DNA of 22,255 nucleotides, taken from an uncultured Selenomonadales bacterium (GTDB lineage: Bacteria > Bacillota > Negativicutes > Selenomonadales > Selenomonadaceae). This document shows, one piece after another, positions 1-7,706 of this stretch. The notes below the pieces were generated by a model. The model saw only the letters and a list, made by a program, of their open reading frames with translations, did not search any database and was not told the DNA's origin. Within the stretch, counting starts at the first letter, position 1; each line of letters opens with the position of its first letter. Both the position numbers and the translations under genes were made by a program. The stretch is taken from contig CALEPR010000111.1 of the NCBI GenBank assembly GCA_937910665.1, positions 1 through 22,255 on the forward strand, given 5' to 3'.

Positions 1-523
1 CAAGAATGCGGAAGCTCATTTTTGGTTGGGTGTAGCTTTTTTCAATCAGGAGAAATATAGATGAGCAATTTTTGTTCTTACAAAATGTATAGCCCTAGCT
101 CCGGATAATTATAAAGCTTATGGATTGAGAGGTTATAATCATTATGAGTTGTTTGAATTGGAGAGGGCAATTTCAGATTACACAAAAGCAATGGAATTGA
201 ATCCAGATGATGTGATTTCATATAATAATCGTGGTCTGGCTCATGAGAAGAATGGAGAATATGAACTGGCATTGGAAGATTATACAAAAGCAATAGAGTT
301 AGAGCCGAATGAAGTTTCAGGCTATTACAATCGGGGAAATATTTATTTGAAGCTTGCTGAGTATGAAAAAGCCCTTGCTGAATATGACAGAGCACTTGAA
401 ATGAGTGATGATGAATGGCTTACATCGTGTATAAGAATGAATAGAGAGACAGCTGAGAAATTATTACTCAAAGGCGAAAGAAAAGTTTGGGGCAGAACGC
501 CCGTTAATATCAGATTCAGATGA
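1..523 (+). pseudogene. TPR-repeat protein, 3' part, interrupted by an in-frame TGA
   Basis: The reading frame is open from base 2, stops at TGA 62-64, and continues in the same frame to 523. The stop falls inside a TPR: before it the frame reads HFWLGVAFFNQEKYR and after it AIFVLTKCIALAPDN. The spacing from the TPR Gly (position 8) to Ala (position 20) is exactly kept if the stop stands for one residue. Three further TPRs follow, for example AISDYTKAMELNPDD and ALEDYTKAIELEPNE. TPRs form helical scaffolds for protein contacts; no catalytic domain is visible. The gene begins outside the window. A C-to-T change of an Arg CGA codon would explain the TGA, but that is inference. The remaining 3' part could be expressed from a TTG at 125, although no good ribosome site precedes it. 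It lies directly upstream of a second TPR gene. Confidence 0.6.
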
Positions 524-548
524 TTTGGGGATTAAAGGAGATGGCATC

Positions 549-998
549 ATGAAAGATGATATATTGGTTGCTAGAGAAAAACTTGAGGAAGCACGAAAGA
601 ACTATGCAATGGGAAAATATAATAATGCGGTTGCTTACTGCAGTCAGGCATTGCAATTTGTTCGATTTGGTTTAGATTCGGATATGGTAAAAGAGATTTA
701 TTTTTTGCTGGGCTTGGCGCATTTGGAGTTAGGAACAAGTTATACTGTTTGGGATTTAAACGATGAAATTCTTGCTTGTAAATATTTTGATAAAGTTATA
801 GCAATGGATAATAATTGTGTTGAAGCATATTTGTATAGAGGACTGGCGATAATAAGATGGGGAAATAATTACAAATTGGCAATAGCCGACTTTGATAAGG
901 TGTTGGAACTTGAACCGGATAATGAGTTGGCTCGTAAATGTCGTGAATTTTGTTATGAACAACTTAATAAGGAAGAGGAGAGTAAGATAGATGATTAA
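549..998 (+). CDS. TPR-repeat protein
   Basis: This is a 149-residue soluble protein. The ATG at 549 has AAAGGAG at 534-540, eight bases upstream; an in-frame TTG at 525 lies before that site and is not needed. The N-terminal half is helical (AREKLEEARKNYAMGKYNNA, a TPR-like helix pair). The C-terminal half has a clear TPR (YLYRGLAIIRWGNNYKLAIA, then FDKVLELEPDN). TPR proteins act as adaptors, and none of the residues suggests an enzyme. The gene follows the broken TPR gene by 25 bases and overlaps the ADP-ribosylglycohydrolase by 8 bases, so it is almost certainly co-transcribed and translationally coupled. Its target is unknown; a scaffold or inhibitor role for the downstream enzymes is speculation. 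Confidence 0.8.
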   Translation: MKDDILVAREKLEEARKNYAMGKYNNAVAYCSQALQFVRFGLDSDMVKEIYFLLGLAHLELGTSYTVWDLNDEILACKYFDKVIAMDNNCVEAYLYRGLAIIRWGNNYKLAIADFDKVLELEPDNELARKCREFCYEQLNKEEESKIDD

Positions 999-1965
999 TT
1001 TAGAGGCGATAAAAGCAATGACTTTGGGAATAGCAGTAGCGGACGCAATGGGAGTTCCGGTAGAATTTAAAAGTAGGTCGTCGCTGAAAAAAAAGCCGGT
1101 AACAGAAATGTTGGGCTATGGAAGTCATTACCAACCGGCAGGAACATGGTCAGATGATACGAGCATGACGATAGCGACGATGGAAAGCATAGCTCGTTTG
1201 AAAAGAATAGACTGTGAAGACTTGATGAGAAATTTTTCAAGATGGTACTTTGACGGAGAGTTTACAGCAACAGGAGAAATGTTTGATTGTGGAGGAACAA
1301 CAACATCGGCAATAATAAAATTCATAAGAAAAATACAGCCTTTAGTGTATGGTTCAGATGAAAGTTATTCAAATGGAAACGGCTCGTTGATGAGGATATT
1401 GCCTGTTGTCATTTACTTATACGGTATTTATGGAAAAGATTTTAACGAGAATACTTTGAGAAAAATACATGAGGTGTCAGGATTAACGCACGCGCATCCG
1501 AGAAGCTTAGTGGGCTGTGGAATTTATTCCTTAATAGCAGTACAGCTTTTGGAAGGAAAACCAATGCTTGAGTCAATTCAGGTAGGATTGACTCAGGCAA
1601 AAGAATTTTATGCCGACTCTGCGTTTGAAGTTGAATTACAAAATTATTCGAGGTTGTGGCGTAAAGATTTTGCTAACCTGCTGGAAGAAGAAATAAAAAG
1701 CACAGGATATGTCGTCGACACGTTGGAGGCGGCATTGTGGTGTTTGCTGAATACAGAGAATTATAAATCACTGGCGTTAAAGGCAGTGAATCTGGGGGAT
1801 GATACAGATACAGTAGCAACAGTGGCAGGAGGTCTGGCAGGTATCTACTATGGACTGGAAGAAATACCAAAGGATTGGTTGTCAAAGCTCCAAAGACGAG
1901 AATATCTGGAAGAAATAGCGACAGATTTTTTCCACTCATGTGTAATAAATGAGGTTAAACAATGA
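991..1965 (+). CDS. ADP-ribosylglycohydrolase family protein (DraG-like)
   Basis: Proteins of this family hydrolyse ADP-ribose from modified protein side chains or nucleic acids, using a two-metal centre. The 324-residue protein carries the family signatures in order: GIAVADAMGVPVEF (13-26), GTWSDDTSM (51-59, metal-binding SDDT), YSNGNGSLMR (126-135), HAHPRS (167-172) and the C-terminal metal motif LGDDTDTVA (268-276) followed by GGLAGIYYG. The length is usual for the family and no key motif is missing. The ribosome site GGAAGAGGAGAG (971-982) precedes the ATG. The gene overlaps the upstream TPR gene by 8 bases and the downstream Fic gene by an ATGA overlap. No ADP-ribosyltransferase is seen nearby, so the substrate is unknown; the link with a Fic protein suggests a post-translational-modification module. 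Confidence 0.9.
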   Translation: MINLEAIKAMTLGIAVADAMGVPVEFKSRSSLKKKPVTEMLGYGSHYQPAGTWSDDTSMTIATMESIARLKRIDCEDLMRNFSRWYFDGEFTATGEMFDCGGTTTSAIIKFIRKIQPLVYGSDESYSNGNGSLMRILPVVIYLYGIYGKDFNENTLRKIHEVSGLTHAHPRSLVGCGIYSLIAVQLLEGKPMLESIQVGLTQAKEFYADSAFEVELQNYSRLWRKDFANLLEEEIKSTGYVVDTLEAALWCLLNTENYKSLALKAVNLGDDTDTVATVAGGLAGIYYGLEEIPKDWLSKLQRREYLEEIATDFFHSCVINEVKQ

Positions 1966-2702
1966 TAAGTTATAAAGATGTAGTCAAATACTGGCGGAAC
2001 AAGAAAATTTCAACGGTCAGTGAGTTGGCGACAGCAATAAATGGAAAAATAATTTCACTGGCTTATCATTCTGGTAAGCTGGAGAATGAGGCAATAACGT
2101 ACAACGATACAAGAGAAATCTTTGAGCATGATAGAGTAGTCAGTTATACAGGCGACTTGCGCACCTTGTTTGAAATCCGAAATGCGAAAGATGCCTTTGT
2201 CGAATTGCTCGGAGCGTTTGAAAAGAGATTGCCGTTGGATGAAACTCTGATTTGTAAATTTCACTATCAGCTGATGAAGAACACATATGATAAAAATCGG
2301 TGGGGCGCAGGTGAAAGACCTGGAAAATTTAAGGTGAACGATTACGTAGTCGGTCGCGAAGAAGTAAGAGCATTGCCAGAAGATGTGCCGATAGAAATGT
2401 CGGAGTTGCTCAAGGAGATAGCTGGCTATAAAGGAGAAGATATATTAAAGGTCGTGGCATACTTTAATGTGAAGTTCGAGAATATTCATCCGTTTGCAGA
2501 TGGTAATGGCAGAACAGGACGACTAGCTCTGAATTACTATTTATTGCAAAAAAATAGTCCGCCAGTGATAATCCACGAGGAGGACAGGAAAAAGTATTTT
2601 GAGGCGTTGGAGGCTTGGGATAGTCGACAAGAATTGGAGCCGATGAATATTTTTCTTCAAGAGCAGAGTATAAAGACATGGGAGGGAAATTTACGCAGAT
2701 AA
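1962..2702 (+). CDS. Fic-domain protein, class II (N-terminal inhibitory motif)
   Basis: Fic enzymes transfer AMP or related groups to hydroxyl side chains of target proteins. The 246-residue protein has the complete active-site loop HPFADGNGRTGR (176-187): catalytic His176, and Gly/Asn/Arg residues that bind the nucleotide. The N-terminal helix carries SGKLEN (37-42), fitting the inhibitory motif (S/T)xxxE(G/N), so Glu41 should block ATP gamma-phosphate binding. This makes it a self-contained, autoinhibited class II Fic. The flap region GKFKVNDYVVGR (121-132) is also typical. The start overlaps the stop of the ADP-ribosylglycohydrolase (ATGA), implying translational coupling. No separate antitoxin is needed in this class. 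The physiological target and trigger are not visible. Confidence 0.9.
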   Translation: MISYKDVVKYWRNKKISTVSELATAINGKIISLAYHSGKLENEAITYNDTREIFEHDRVVSYTGDLRTLFEIRNAKDAFVELLGAFEKRLPLDETLICKFHYQLMKNTYDKNRWGAGERPGKFKVNDYVVGREEVRALPEDVPIEMSELLKEIAGYKGEDILKVVAYFNVKFENIHPFADGNGRTGRLALNYYLLQKNSPPVIIHEEDRKKYFEALEAWDSRQELEPMNIFLQEQSIKTWEGNLRR

Positions 2703-2717
2703 GGAGGATTGGTTAAT

Positions 2718-3734
2718 ATGCCTACTAAAAAGGTAAGACAGCTTAGTCTGTTTGATTGTAATGATTCGGTTAAGAGTGCACATAATTATAAACGAGATTT
2801 TTCATTCATCGATTTGTTCGCTGGAATTGGCGGAATGAGATTGGGCTTTGAATATGCAGGTGGACATTGTGTTTTTTCATCAGAATGTGATGAAACTGCT
2901 TGTGACACATACGAAAAAAATTTTGGCGAACGTCCTTCGGGAGATATTACCAAAATAAGTAGTGCTACTATTCCGGATTTTGATATTTTACTTGGCGGCT
3001 TTCCTTGTCAGTCTTTTTCTATCATCGGTAAAAAGGAAGGCTTCAAAAATGAAACTTGCGGGACATTGTTCTTTGAAATAGAACGAATCTTACAGCATAA
3101 AAGACCTACAGCTTTTCTTTTGGAAAACGTCAAAAATTTGATAAGTCATGATAAAGGCAGGACGTTTCGTATAATCAATGCTCACCTTGAATCAATGGGC
3201 TATAAGGTTTATTCTAAAATTTTAAATTCTCTTGACTATGGGGTTCCGCAAAACAGAGAGCGTATTTTTATAGTCGGATTTCTAGAGGATGTTCATTTTG
3301 AATTCCCTTTACCCGTTGACGATGACAAACGACTAACTCTAGTAGACATCTTGGAAGAAAATGTTGACAGAAAATATTACGTCCGTGATGCCATTAAAAA
3401 TTCTCGCCTACAAAGGCTCAAAGATAAAAATTATCCACGTCCATACATTTCCCACGAGAATATTTCTGGCTCAATAACTCCTCATCCGTATTCTTCCGCG
3501 TTAAGAGCAGGAGCCTCAGCAAACTATATCCTTATAAATGACGAACGTCGTCCAACCGAAAGAGAAATGCTAAGAATACAAGGCTTTCCAGACTCTTATG
3601 AAATAGATTTACCCTATGGAAAAGTTAAACACCAGTGTGGTAATGCTGTCTCTGTTCCAGTAGTACAAGCCATAGCAGAGAGCATGATTTTAGCCTTGAA
3701 CCGACACATAAGGAGAATAGATTATGGTAAGTAA
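2718..3734 (+). CDS. DNA (cytosine-5)-methyltransferase, likely HaeII-like specificity
   Basis: This enzyme methylates cytosine C5 in a short target with S-adenosylmethionine and would protect host DNA from the endonuclease encoded just downstream. The 338-residue protein has all key motifs: FAGIGG (34-39, motif I), GGFPCQSFS (motif IV, catalytic Cys97), ENV (136-138, motif VI), QNRERIF (178-184, motif VIII), a target-recognition region at about 215-275, then REMLRIQGFP (motif IX) and GNAVSVPVV (motif X). The ATG at 2718 is preceded by AAGGAGG at 2701-2707. A TTG at 2709 is too close to that site to be the start. It overlaps the restriction gene by 11 bases. The RGCGCY target is inferred from the partner, not from the methylase itself. 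Confidence 0.93.
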   Translation: MPTKKVRQLSLFDCNDSVKSAHNYKRDFSFIDLFAGIGGMRLGFEYAGGHCVFSSECDETACDTYEKNFGERPSGDITKISSATIPDFDILLGGFPCQSFSIIGKKEGFKNETCGTLFFEIERILQHKRPTAFLLENVKNLISHDKGRTFRIINAHLESMGYKVYSKILNSLDYGVPQNRERIFIVGFLEDVHFEFPLPVDDDKRLTLVDILEENVDRKYYVRDAIKNSRLQRLKDKNYPRPYISHENISGSITPHPYSSALRAGASANYILINDERRPTEREMLRIQGFPDSYEIDLPYGKVKHQCGNAVSVPVVQAIAESMILALNRHIRRIDYGK

Positions 3735-4779
3735 AGTAGCCGCCAAAGATTCACTCGATAAAATAATTTCAAAATCTCGAATCCATTTTTACAAGCCCAT
3801 TCAGATTGCAGAAATTTTGTATCGCATTCGCCATTACGGAGATATTAACCCGCTAAATTTGGAAGAATACCGCAATGAAAGTAAGCGTTGGCGTGACGAA
3901 GTTTCCATTCAACTTCTTGGTAGAAAATGTACGAGCAGTGCTCGCTTTCAAGACGATTTATTTAACGATAATGCAATACCGCCTACGGTTCTAAATACGT
4001 TGAGTCAAGAAAACCTGTCGACTGATGGAGCTGTGGAAGCTTATATCTACCGTCGATTCATCAATAAGCACAATCAATTATTCAATGCTCTGTCATATTG
4101 TCGCGATTCCGGTAAGAGTAATTTCAGCGTAATAAATTTTATAAACTCATTTTGGAACGAGCCCGGCTTAAAAAGGAGTCTGGACAAAATATATGAGATA
4201 GTTGTGTATGCCTTGTTTTCTGCCCTAATCGAGTCTCTAAACCTCAAGATAGAATTATCAGTGGACGAGAGCAAATTTGATATTCTGGATGAGTTCAAAG
4301 ATTTTTCTCAAAAAGTCATGTGCCTCGATATGGCTAAACCTAAATTTATGCAGGACGCTAAGATTTACAGAGTCGGCGTCACGAATGCGGCAGATCGCGG
4401 TTTGGATATGTATTCAAATTGGGGCGTCGCTATTCAAATTAAACACCTTAGCCTTGACACAACACTTGCCGAGAATATAGTAAACAATATTTCAAGCAAC
4501 AGAATCATCATCGTGTGCAAAGATGCTGAGCAAGAAATAATCGTTTCGCTCATGACCCAAATCGGCTGGCGTAGTCGTATTCAAAGTGTTGTTACAGAAA
4601 AGAATTTAGTTGATTGGTATGAAAAAGCATTGCGTGGGAAATATGCTGATGTTGTCGGCGATAAACTTATGGAAATTCTTTGCTTAGAAATTGCCGAAGA
4701 ATTTCCGTCTGTTGCAGATTTACCGGATATACTGAAATCGAGGCATTATGAGAACATAGCAGATTCATTTTGGACGTAA
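3724..4779 (+). CDS. Type II restriction endonuclease, HaeII-like
   Basis: This 351-residue protein resembles what I remember of the HaeII endonuclease family, especially the N-terminal stretch KSRIHFYKPIQIAEILYRIR (17-36) and its length near 350. HaeII cuts RGCGCY. A plausible PD-(D/E)XK-type site lies at GLDMYSNWGVAIQIKHL: Asp228 followed by Gln238-Ile-Lys240, a Q-x-K variant of E-x-K. The start ATG at 3724 has AAGGAG at 3710-3715 and sits inside the 3' end of the methyltransferase gene, as in many restriction-modification pairs. No RGCGCY site was found by eye in the window, which fits. It is the last gene of the plus-strand operon; no terminator is visible in the 52-base convergent gap to the WYL gene. 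The family call is from memory and not a database result. Confidence 0.75.
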   Translation: MVSKVAAKDSLDKIISKSRIHFYKPIQIAEILYRIRHYGDINPLNLEEYRNESKRWRDEVSIQLLGRKCTSSARFQDDLFNDNAIPPTVLNTLSQENLSTDGAVEAYIYRRFINKHNQLFNALSYCRDSGKSNFSVINFINSFWNEPGLKRSLDKIYEIVVYALFSALIESLNLKIELSVDESKFDILDEFKDFSQKVMCLDMAKPKFMQDAKIYRVGVTNAADRGLDMYSNWGVAIQIKHLSLDTTLAENIVNNISSNRIIIVCKDAEQEIIVSLMTQIGWRSRIQSVVTEKNLVDWYEKALRGKYADVVGDKLMEILCLEIAEEFPSVADLPDILKSRHYENIADSFWT

Positions 4780-4831
4780 TGTTGTGTAACTGGTTGGAAT
4801 AATTAAAGAGCGGTGAAGAAATGTTTGCGTG

Positions 4832-5812
4832 TCAGCAGTGTTTGTTCAAAATAGCTTGAGCAGTAGCTCGAATAGTCTCCTGTAAAGATAAAGGTTCGAC
4901 AACCTCGATACTCTCGCCATATTGCATAGCCCAGAATTTCATTGCAGTCTCATTGACTTTAACATTGATTAAAAGTCGTTCGTCGTCTTTCTGTAGGATT
5001 TTAAAATCTTTGCCAAACCAATCGACAAGAGCATCAAGCATAATCTCGGAAGTCCAAAATTTAACCCAGATACTTTGACCGCTGAACATGTAGATATGTT
5101 CAGCCATATGTTTAGGCAAATTGAAACCGTTGATAATTTCAGGAACATCGCGCTTAGGTTTAATAGGGATTTTGAGCAAATTAACATCAGTCATTTTGTC
5201 GATACGGTAATGAGAGATATTGTCGTGACCGTCAGTGTTGCAAATAAGATAATAACGCCCGTTGGTAGCCGCCATTTGATAGGGACTGACAATGTAAGGT
5301 TCAGCCCTGCGCGGGTGAAGAGCCAAGTCGGTACCGTAGCTGTTATATATAAAAGAGATTTTTCGTTTTTTGCTGATGGCATCATTTAGAACGTCCAGAT
5401 TAAAGATAACTCGTTTATTATCGGAATGATAAAGCTCCGGCAGATTGCAAATATGATTAACCTTGGCACTGAACTGATTGGAGCCAAGATTTTTTAATTT
5501 GTCGATGAGGCGTTTAGCTTGAGCTTGAGAAAGAGTTTTAGAAAAAAGAACACTGTCAATGAGGATACGAAGTTCAGCCTCTTCAAAGTCACGCCTGATA
5601 TAAACGCCGCGTCGGATATTTATGTCATAGCCCATTTCTTTAAGAGAAATAAGGTTAGATTTAACGGAGCGACGATCGCACTTCATGCCGTATTCAATAT
5701 CTAAAAGTTCAAGAATGCGTTTCTGAGTTAAAGGACGCCGCTCATCAGAATACCGCTCCAAGATTTTAAGAATCATAAGATTCAACATTTTTTTAGTCCC
5801 GACGCCAAACAT
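4832..5812 (-). CDS. WYL-domain transcriptional regulator
   Basis: The 326-residue protein has an N-terminal winged helix (about 8-75; DRRSVKSNLISLKEMGY as recognition region), a central WYL fold (about 138-212; HPRRAEPYIVSPYQMA, NGRYYLIC, YRIDKMTDV) and a C-terminal WCX-like part (about 240-320). The signature Trp of WYL is replaced by Tyr (RYYL). WYL proteins sense ligands, often nucleic acids or nucleotides, and commonly repress defence or toxin operons. The ATG at 5812 has AAGGAGG at 5826-5820 and only two bases separate it from the Doc stop; an in-frame TTG at 5818 lies too close to the ribosome site. As the last gene of the ATPase-antitoxin-Doc-WYL operon it is a likely autoregulator, but no operator was identified. 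Confidence 0.88.
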   Translation of the reverse strand: MFGVGTKKMLNLMILKILERYSDERRPLTQKRILELLDIEYGMKCDRRSVKSNLISLKEMGYDINIRRGVYIRRDFEEAELRILIDSVLFSKTLSQAQAKRLIDKLKNLGSNQFSAKVNHICNLPELYHSDNKRVIFNLDVLNDAISKKRKISFIYNSYGTDLALHPRRAEPYIVSPYQMAATNGRYYLICNTDGHDNISHYRIDKMTDVNLLKIPIKPKRDVPEIINGFNLPKHMAEHIYMFSGQSIWVKFWTSEIMLDALVDWFGKDFKILQKDDERLLINVKVNETAMKFWAMQYGESIEVVEPLSLQETIRATAQAILNKHC

Positions 5813-5814
5813 AT

Positions 5815-6198
5815 TCAAGCCTCCTTGATTTTTTCTTTAAGTGCTTGTAAAAAGTCCTGCCGATTAAAAGTACCGTCAGCAACTTTGAAGATGATGTCTG
5901 TCAATTCGTCATGAGCAATATCAATCTTCAAACCGTTAATGTGAACAAGGATAAGCATTAGATGAAGTCCTAGTCGCTTATTACCGTCGAGGAATGGATG
6001 ATTTTTAATAATCCCGAAGCAAAGTTGTACAGCTTTGTCGACAACGGACGGATACAAATCCATTCCGACAAAAGTCTGGAGAGGATTAGCTAAAGCAGAT
6101 GTCAACAAGGTTTCATTTCTAATGCCATGAATACCGCCAAATTCGTTTATAATCTGGTTATGAAGTTTGAGTAGTTGATGTTTGTAAAGATAAATCAT
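5815..6198 (-). CDS. doc: Doc-type Fic toxin (death on curing)
   Basis: Doc toxins inactivate elongation factor Tu by phosphorylating it and so stop translation. The 127-residue protein is full length and has the Doc-type loop HPFLDGNKR (67-75): catalytic His67, then Asp71-Gly-Asn-Lys-Arg, with Lys74 where AMPylating Fic proteins have Gly. The N-terminus (LLKLHNQIINEFGGIHGIRN) and the VVDKAVQLCFGIIKNHPF helix are typical of Doc. The start codon overlaps the stop of a 46-residue upstream ORF by ATGA, as expected for an antitoxin-toxin pair. It is followed after two bases by the WYL gene. Unlike the Fic gene at 1962 it lacks an internal inhibitory motif, so it needs a partner. Confidence 0.92.
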   Translation of the reverse strand: MIYLYKHQLLKLHNQIINEFGGIHGIRNETLLTSALANPLQTFVGMDLYPSVVDKAVQLCFGIIKNHPFLDGNKRLGLHLMLILVHINGLKIDIAHDELTDIIFKVADGTFNRQDFLQALKEKIKEA

Positions 6199-6335
6199 GA
6201 AGCTAAGACCTCGTAAACGTCGTGATATTGTTCGATTAGCCGGTCGGATATTTGTTCAATTTCTTTATCTGGCAGATATTGAATGTCGTCGTTGTTATTG
6301 GAATCTTCTTCAATGTAAATATTTTCGTCGTACAT
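6195..6335 (-). CDS. Small antitoxin paired with Doc (46 residues)
   Basis: This short ORF lies directly upstream of doc. The minus-strand ATG at 6335 has AGGAG at 6348-6344 with 8-base spacing, and its TGA overlaps the doc ATG. The product is acidic: it begins MYDENIYIEEDSNNNDDIQY and ends in the helix EIEQISDRLIEQYHDVYEVLAS. A C-terminal amphipathic helix ending in a Tyr-Glu-Val-Leu-Ala pattern is common in antitoxins that wrap around Doc-like or other toxins. No full DNA-binding domain fits in so short a chain, so repression of the operon may fall to the WYL protein. The antitoxin role is inferred from position, coupling and composition. Confidence 0.72.
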   Translation of the reverse strand: MYDENIYIEEDSNNNDDIQYLPDKEIEQISDRLIEQYHDVYEVLAS

Positions 6336-6347
6336 GAAATGTTCTCC

Positions 6348-7559
6348 TTAAAAATAATCACTCAAGAGAAAATCGGCGATGTGCATGGTTTGAATTCCTT
6401 CGTAATTGGAGTTGGCGAAATCGTCCATGTGTAAAACAAATTTAGGATAGTTATCTTTGATTTTCAAGAGATTGTTATACTCGCGTTCCTCAGTTGCAGG
6501 GCTGTTTATTGAGTAGGTAACTTGAATGTAGATTTTATGGTTAGGCTTGAGAGCGATAAAATCAATCTCGAAATCGTCGAGCTTGCCGACTTGAACTTTA
6601 TAGCCTCTGGCAGAAAGTTCAATGAAGACAATATTTTCAATCATAGTGGCGATACTATTTGGATTGTATCCGAGCACGGAGTATTTCAATGCGGGGTCGG
6701 CAATGTAAAATTTTTCTTGAGTCTTAAGGAAGGCTTTGCCCTTGATGTCAAATCTGGTACAGCGGTAGATGATGAAGGCTTTTTCTAATTTTTCAAGGTA
6801 ACTGTAGATAGTTTCGTTATCAAGTGTCCTGCTTTGACTTTTAATGTATTTTGAAATGGAAGAGGCAGAAAAAGGTTGCCCAATGTTGTCGAAAGTGTAC
6901 TTAACGATTCGTTCAAGCTGGTCAATTTTACGAATCTGGTTGCGCTTAACAATGTCAGTGAAAATGGTAGAGTTATAAATATCTCGGACGATTGTATAGG
7001 CTTCATCTAAAGTGAAATCATGAGTATGAATGGCAGGGAACCCGCCGTAACGAATGAAACGAGCGAATTCAGATTTAATATCTTCAGGATGAGAATAAGC
7101 CCTTCGGAATTTTAAGTATTCGGAAAATGTCAGCGGGAAAATTTTAAAAGATACATAACGACCAGTGAGGTAAGTGGAAATTTCGGAGGAGAGCATTCTG
7201 GAATTAGAGCCTGTAACGAAAATATCAACGTTGAAATCAGCCATTAAGGAATTAACAGCTTTTTCCCAGTTATTGACTTCCTGAACTTCGTCTAATAATA
7301 GATAGGTTTTAGCAGAAGGAACAAGGTGAGCTTTAATTTCTCGGAACATATCAGAGGCGGTTTTGATATATTCGAGTTCGAGGGAATCAAAGCGATAGAA
7401 TAGAATTTGTTCAGGAAGAATATTACGCTCCAGTAATTTTTTTTGAATCATTTTGAGAATAGTGGACTTTCCGCAGCGTCTGATGCCGGTAATGATTTTA
7501 ACGAAAGGAGAGTTGATGAAAGGCAAAATTTTGCACATGTATAAATCTCTGTAAATCAA
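6348..7559 (-). CDS. AAA-family ATPase with DUF4143 C-terminal domain
   Basis: The 403-residue protein has a P-loop GIRRCGKST (about 25-33), Walker B YLLLDEVQEV (about 86-95, Asp-Glu), and the sensor motif VTGSNSRMLSSEISTYLTGR. After a winged-helix-like section comes the DUF4143 domain, with a PD-(D/E)XK-like core: IENIVFIELSARGYKVQVG, then EIDFIA and IYIQVTY. Such proteins are widespread in accessory regions; their biochemical role is largely unsettled. The start is taken as TTG 7559 because the ribosome site GAGGTG (7571-7566) covers the in-frame GTG at 7568, and MIYRDLYMCKILPF matches the usual family N-terminus. It is the first gene of the minus operon, 12 bases before the antitoxin, which suggests a link to the toxin module. 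Confidence 0.87.
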   Translation of the reverse strand: MIYRDLYMCKILPFINSPFVKIITGIRRCGKSTILKMIQKKLLERNILPEQILFYRFDSLELEYIKTASDMFREIKAHLVPSAKTYLLLDEVQEVNNWEKAVNSLMADFNVDIFVTGSNSRMLSSEISTYLTGRYVSFKIFPLTFSEYLKFRRAYSHPEDIKSEFARFIRYGGFPAIHTHDFTLDEAYTIVRDIYNSTIFTDIVKRNQIRKIDQLERIVKYTFDNIGQPFSASSISKYIKSQSRTLDNETIYSYLEKLEKAFIIYRCTRFDIKGKAFLKTQEKFYIADPALKYSVLGYNPNSIATMIENIVFIELSARGYKVQVGKLDDFEIDFIALKPNHKIYIQVTYSINSPATEEREYNNLLKIKDNYPKFVLHMDDFANSNYEGIQTMHIADFLLSDYF

Positions 7560-7583
7560 AGAAAACACCTCACAAACATAGCC

Positions 7584-7612
7584 AGAATAGCATTGTTTCC
7601 CTTGAAAGTAAA
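7584..7612 (-). promoter_or_regulatory. Predicted promoter for the ATPase-antitoxin-doc-WYL operon
   Basis: On the minus strand TTTACT (7612-7607) and TATTCT (7589-7584) are separated by 17 bases, and the -10 has an extended TG (TGCTATTCT). Each hexamer matches consensus at four of six positions. The expected transcript start is about 18 bases before the start codon, which leaves room for the GAGGTG ribosome site. Prediction only. Confidence 0.4.
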
Positions 7613-7706
7613 GTTATTTTTATAAGTACAGGTAAAAATTTTTGTACATAGAGAATGCTAAAATTTCTGGAAGATTAAGAATAAATTTTTTGGGAGGCAG
7701 ATAGAC

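Noticed and set aside
62..64. Reading TGA as a sense codon (alternative code)
   Set aside because: Several intact genes (for example those ending at 8324 and at 4832) stop at TGA, and tryptophan is written TGG throughout.
5075..5389. Plus-strand frame opposite the WYL gene
   Set aside because: It is a shadow of the WYL coding frame without its own ribosome site.
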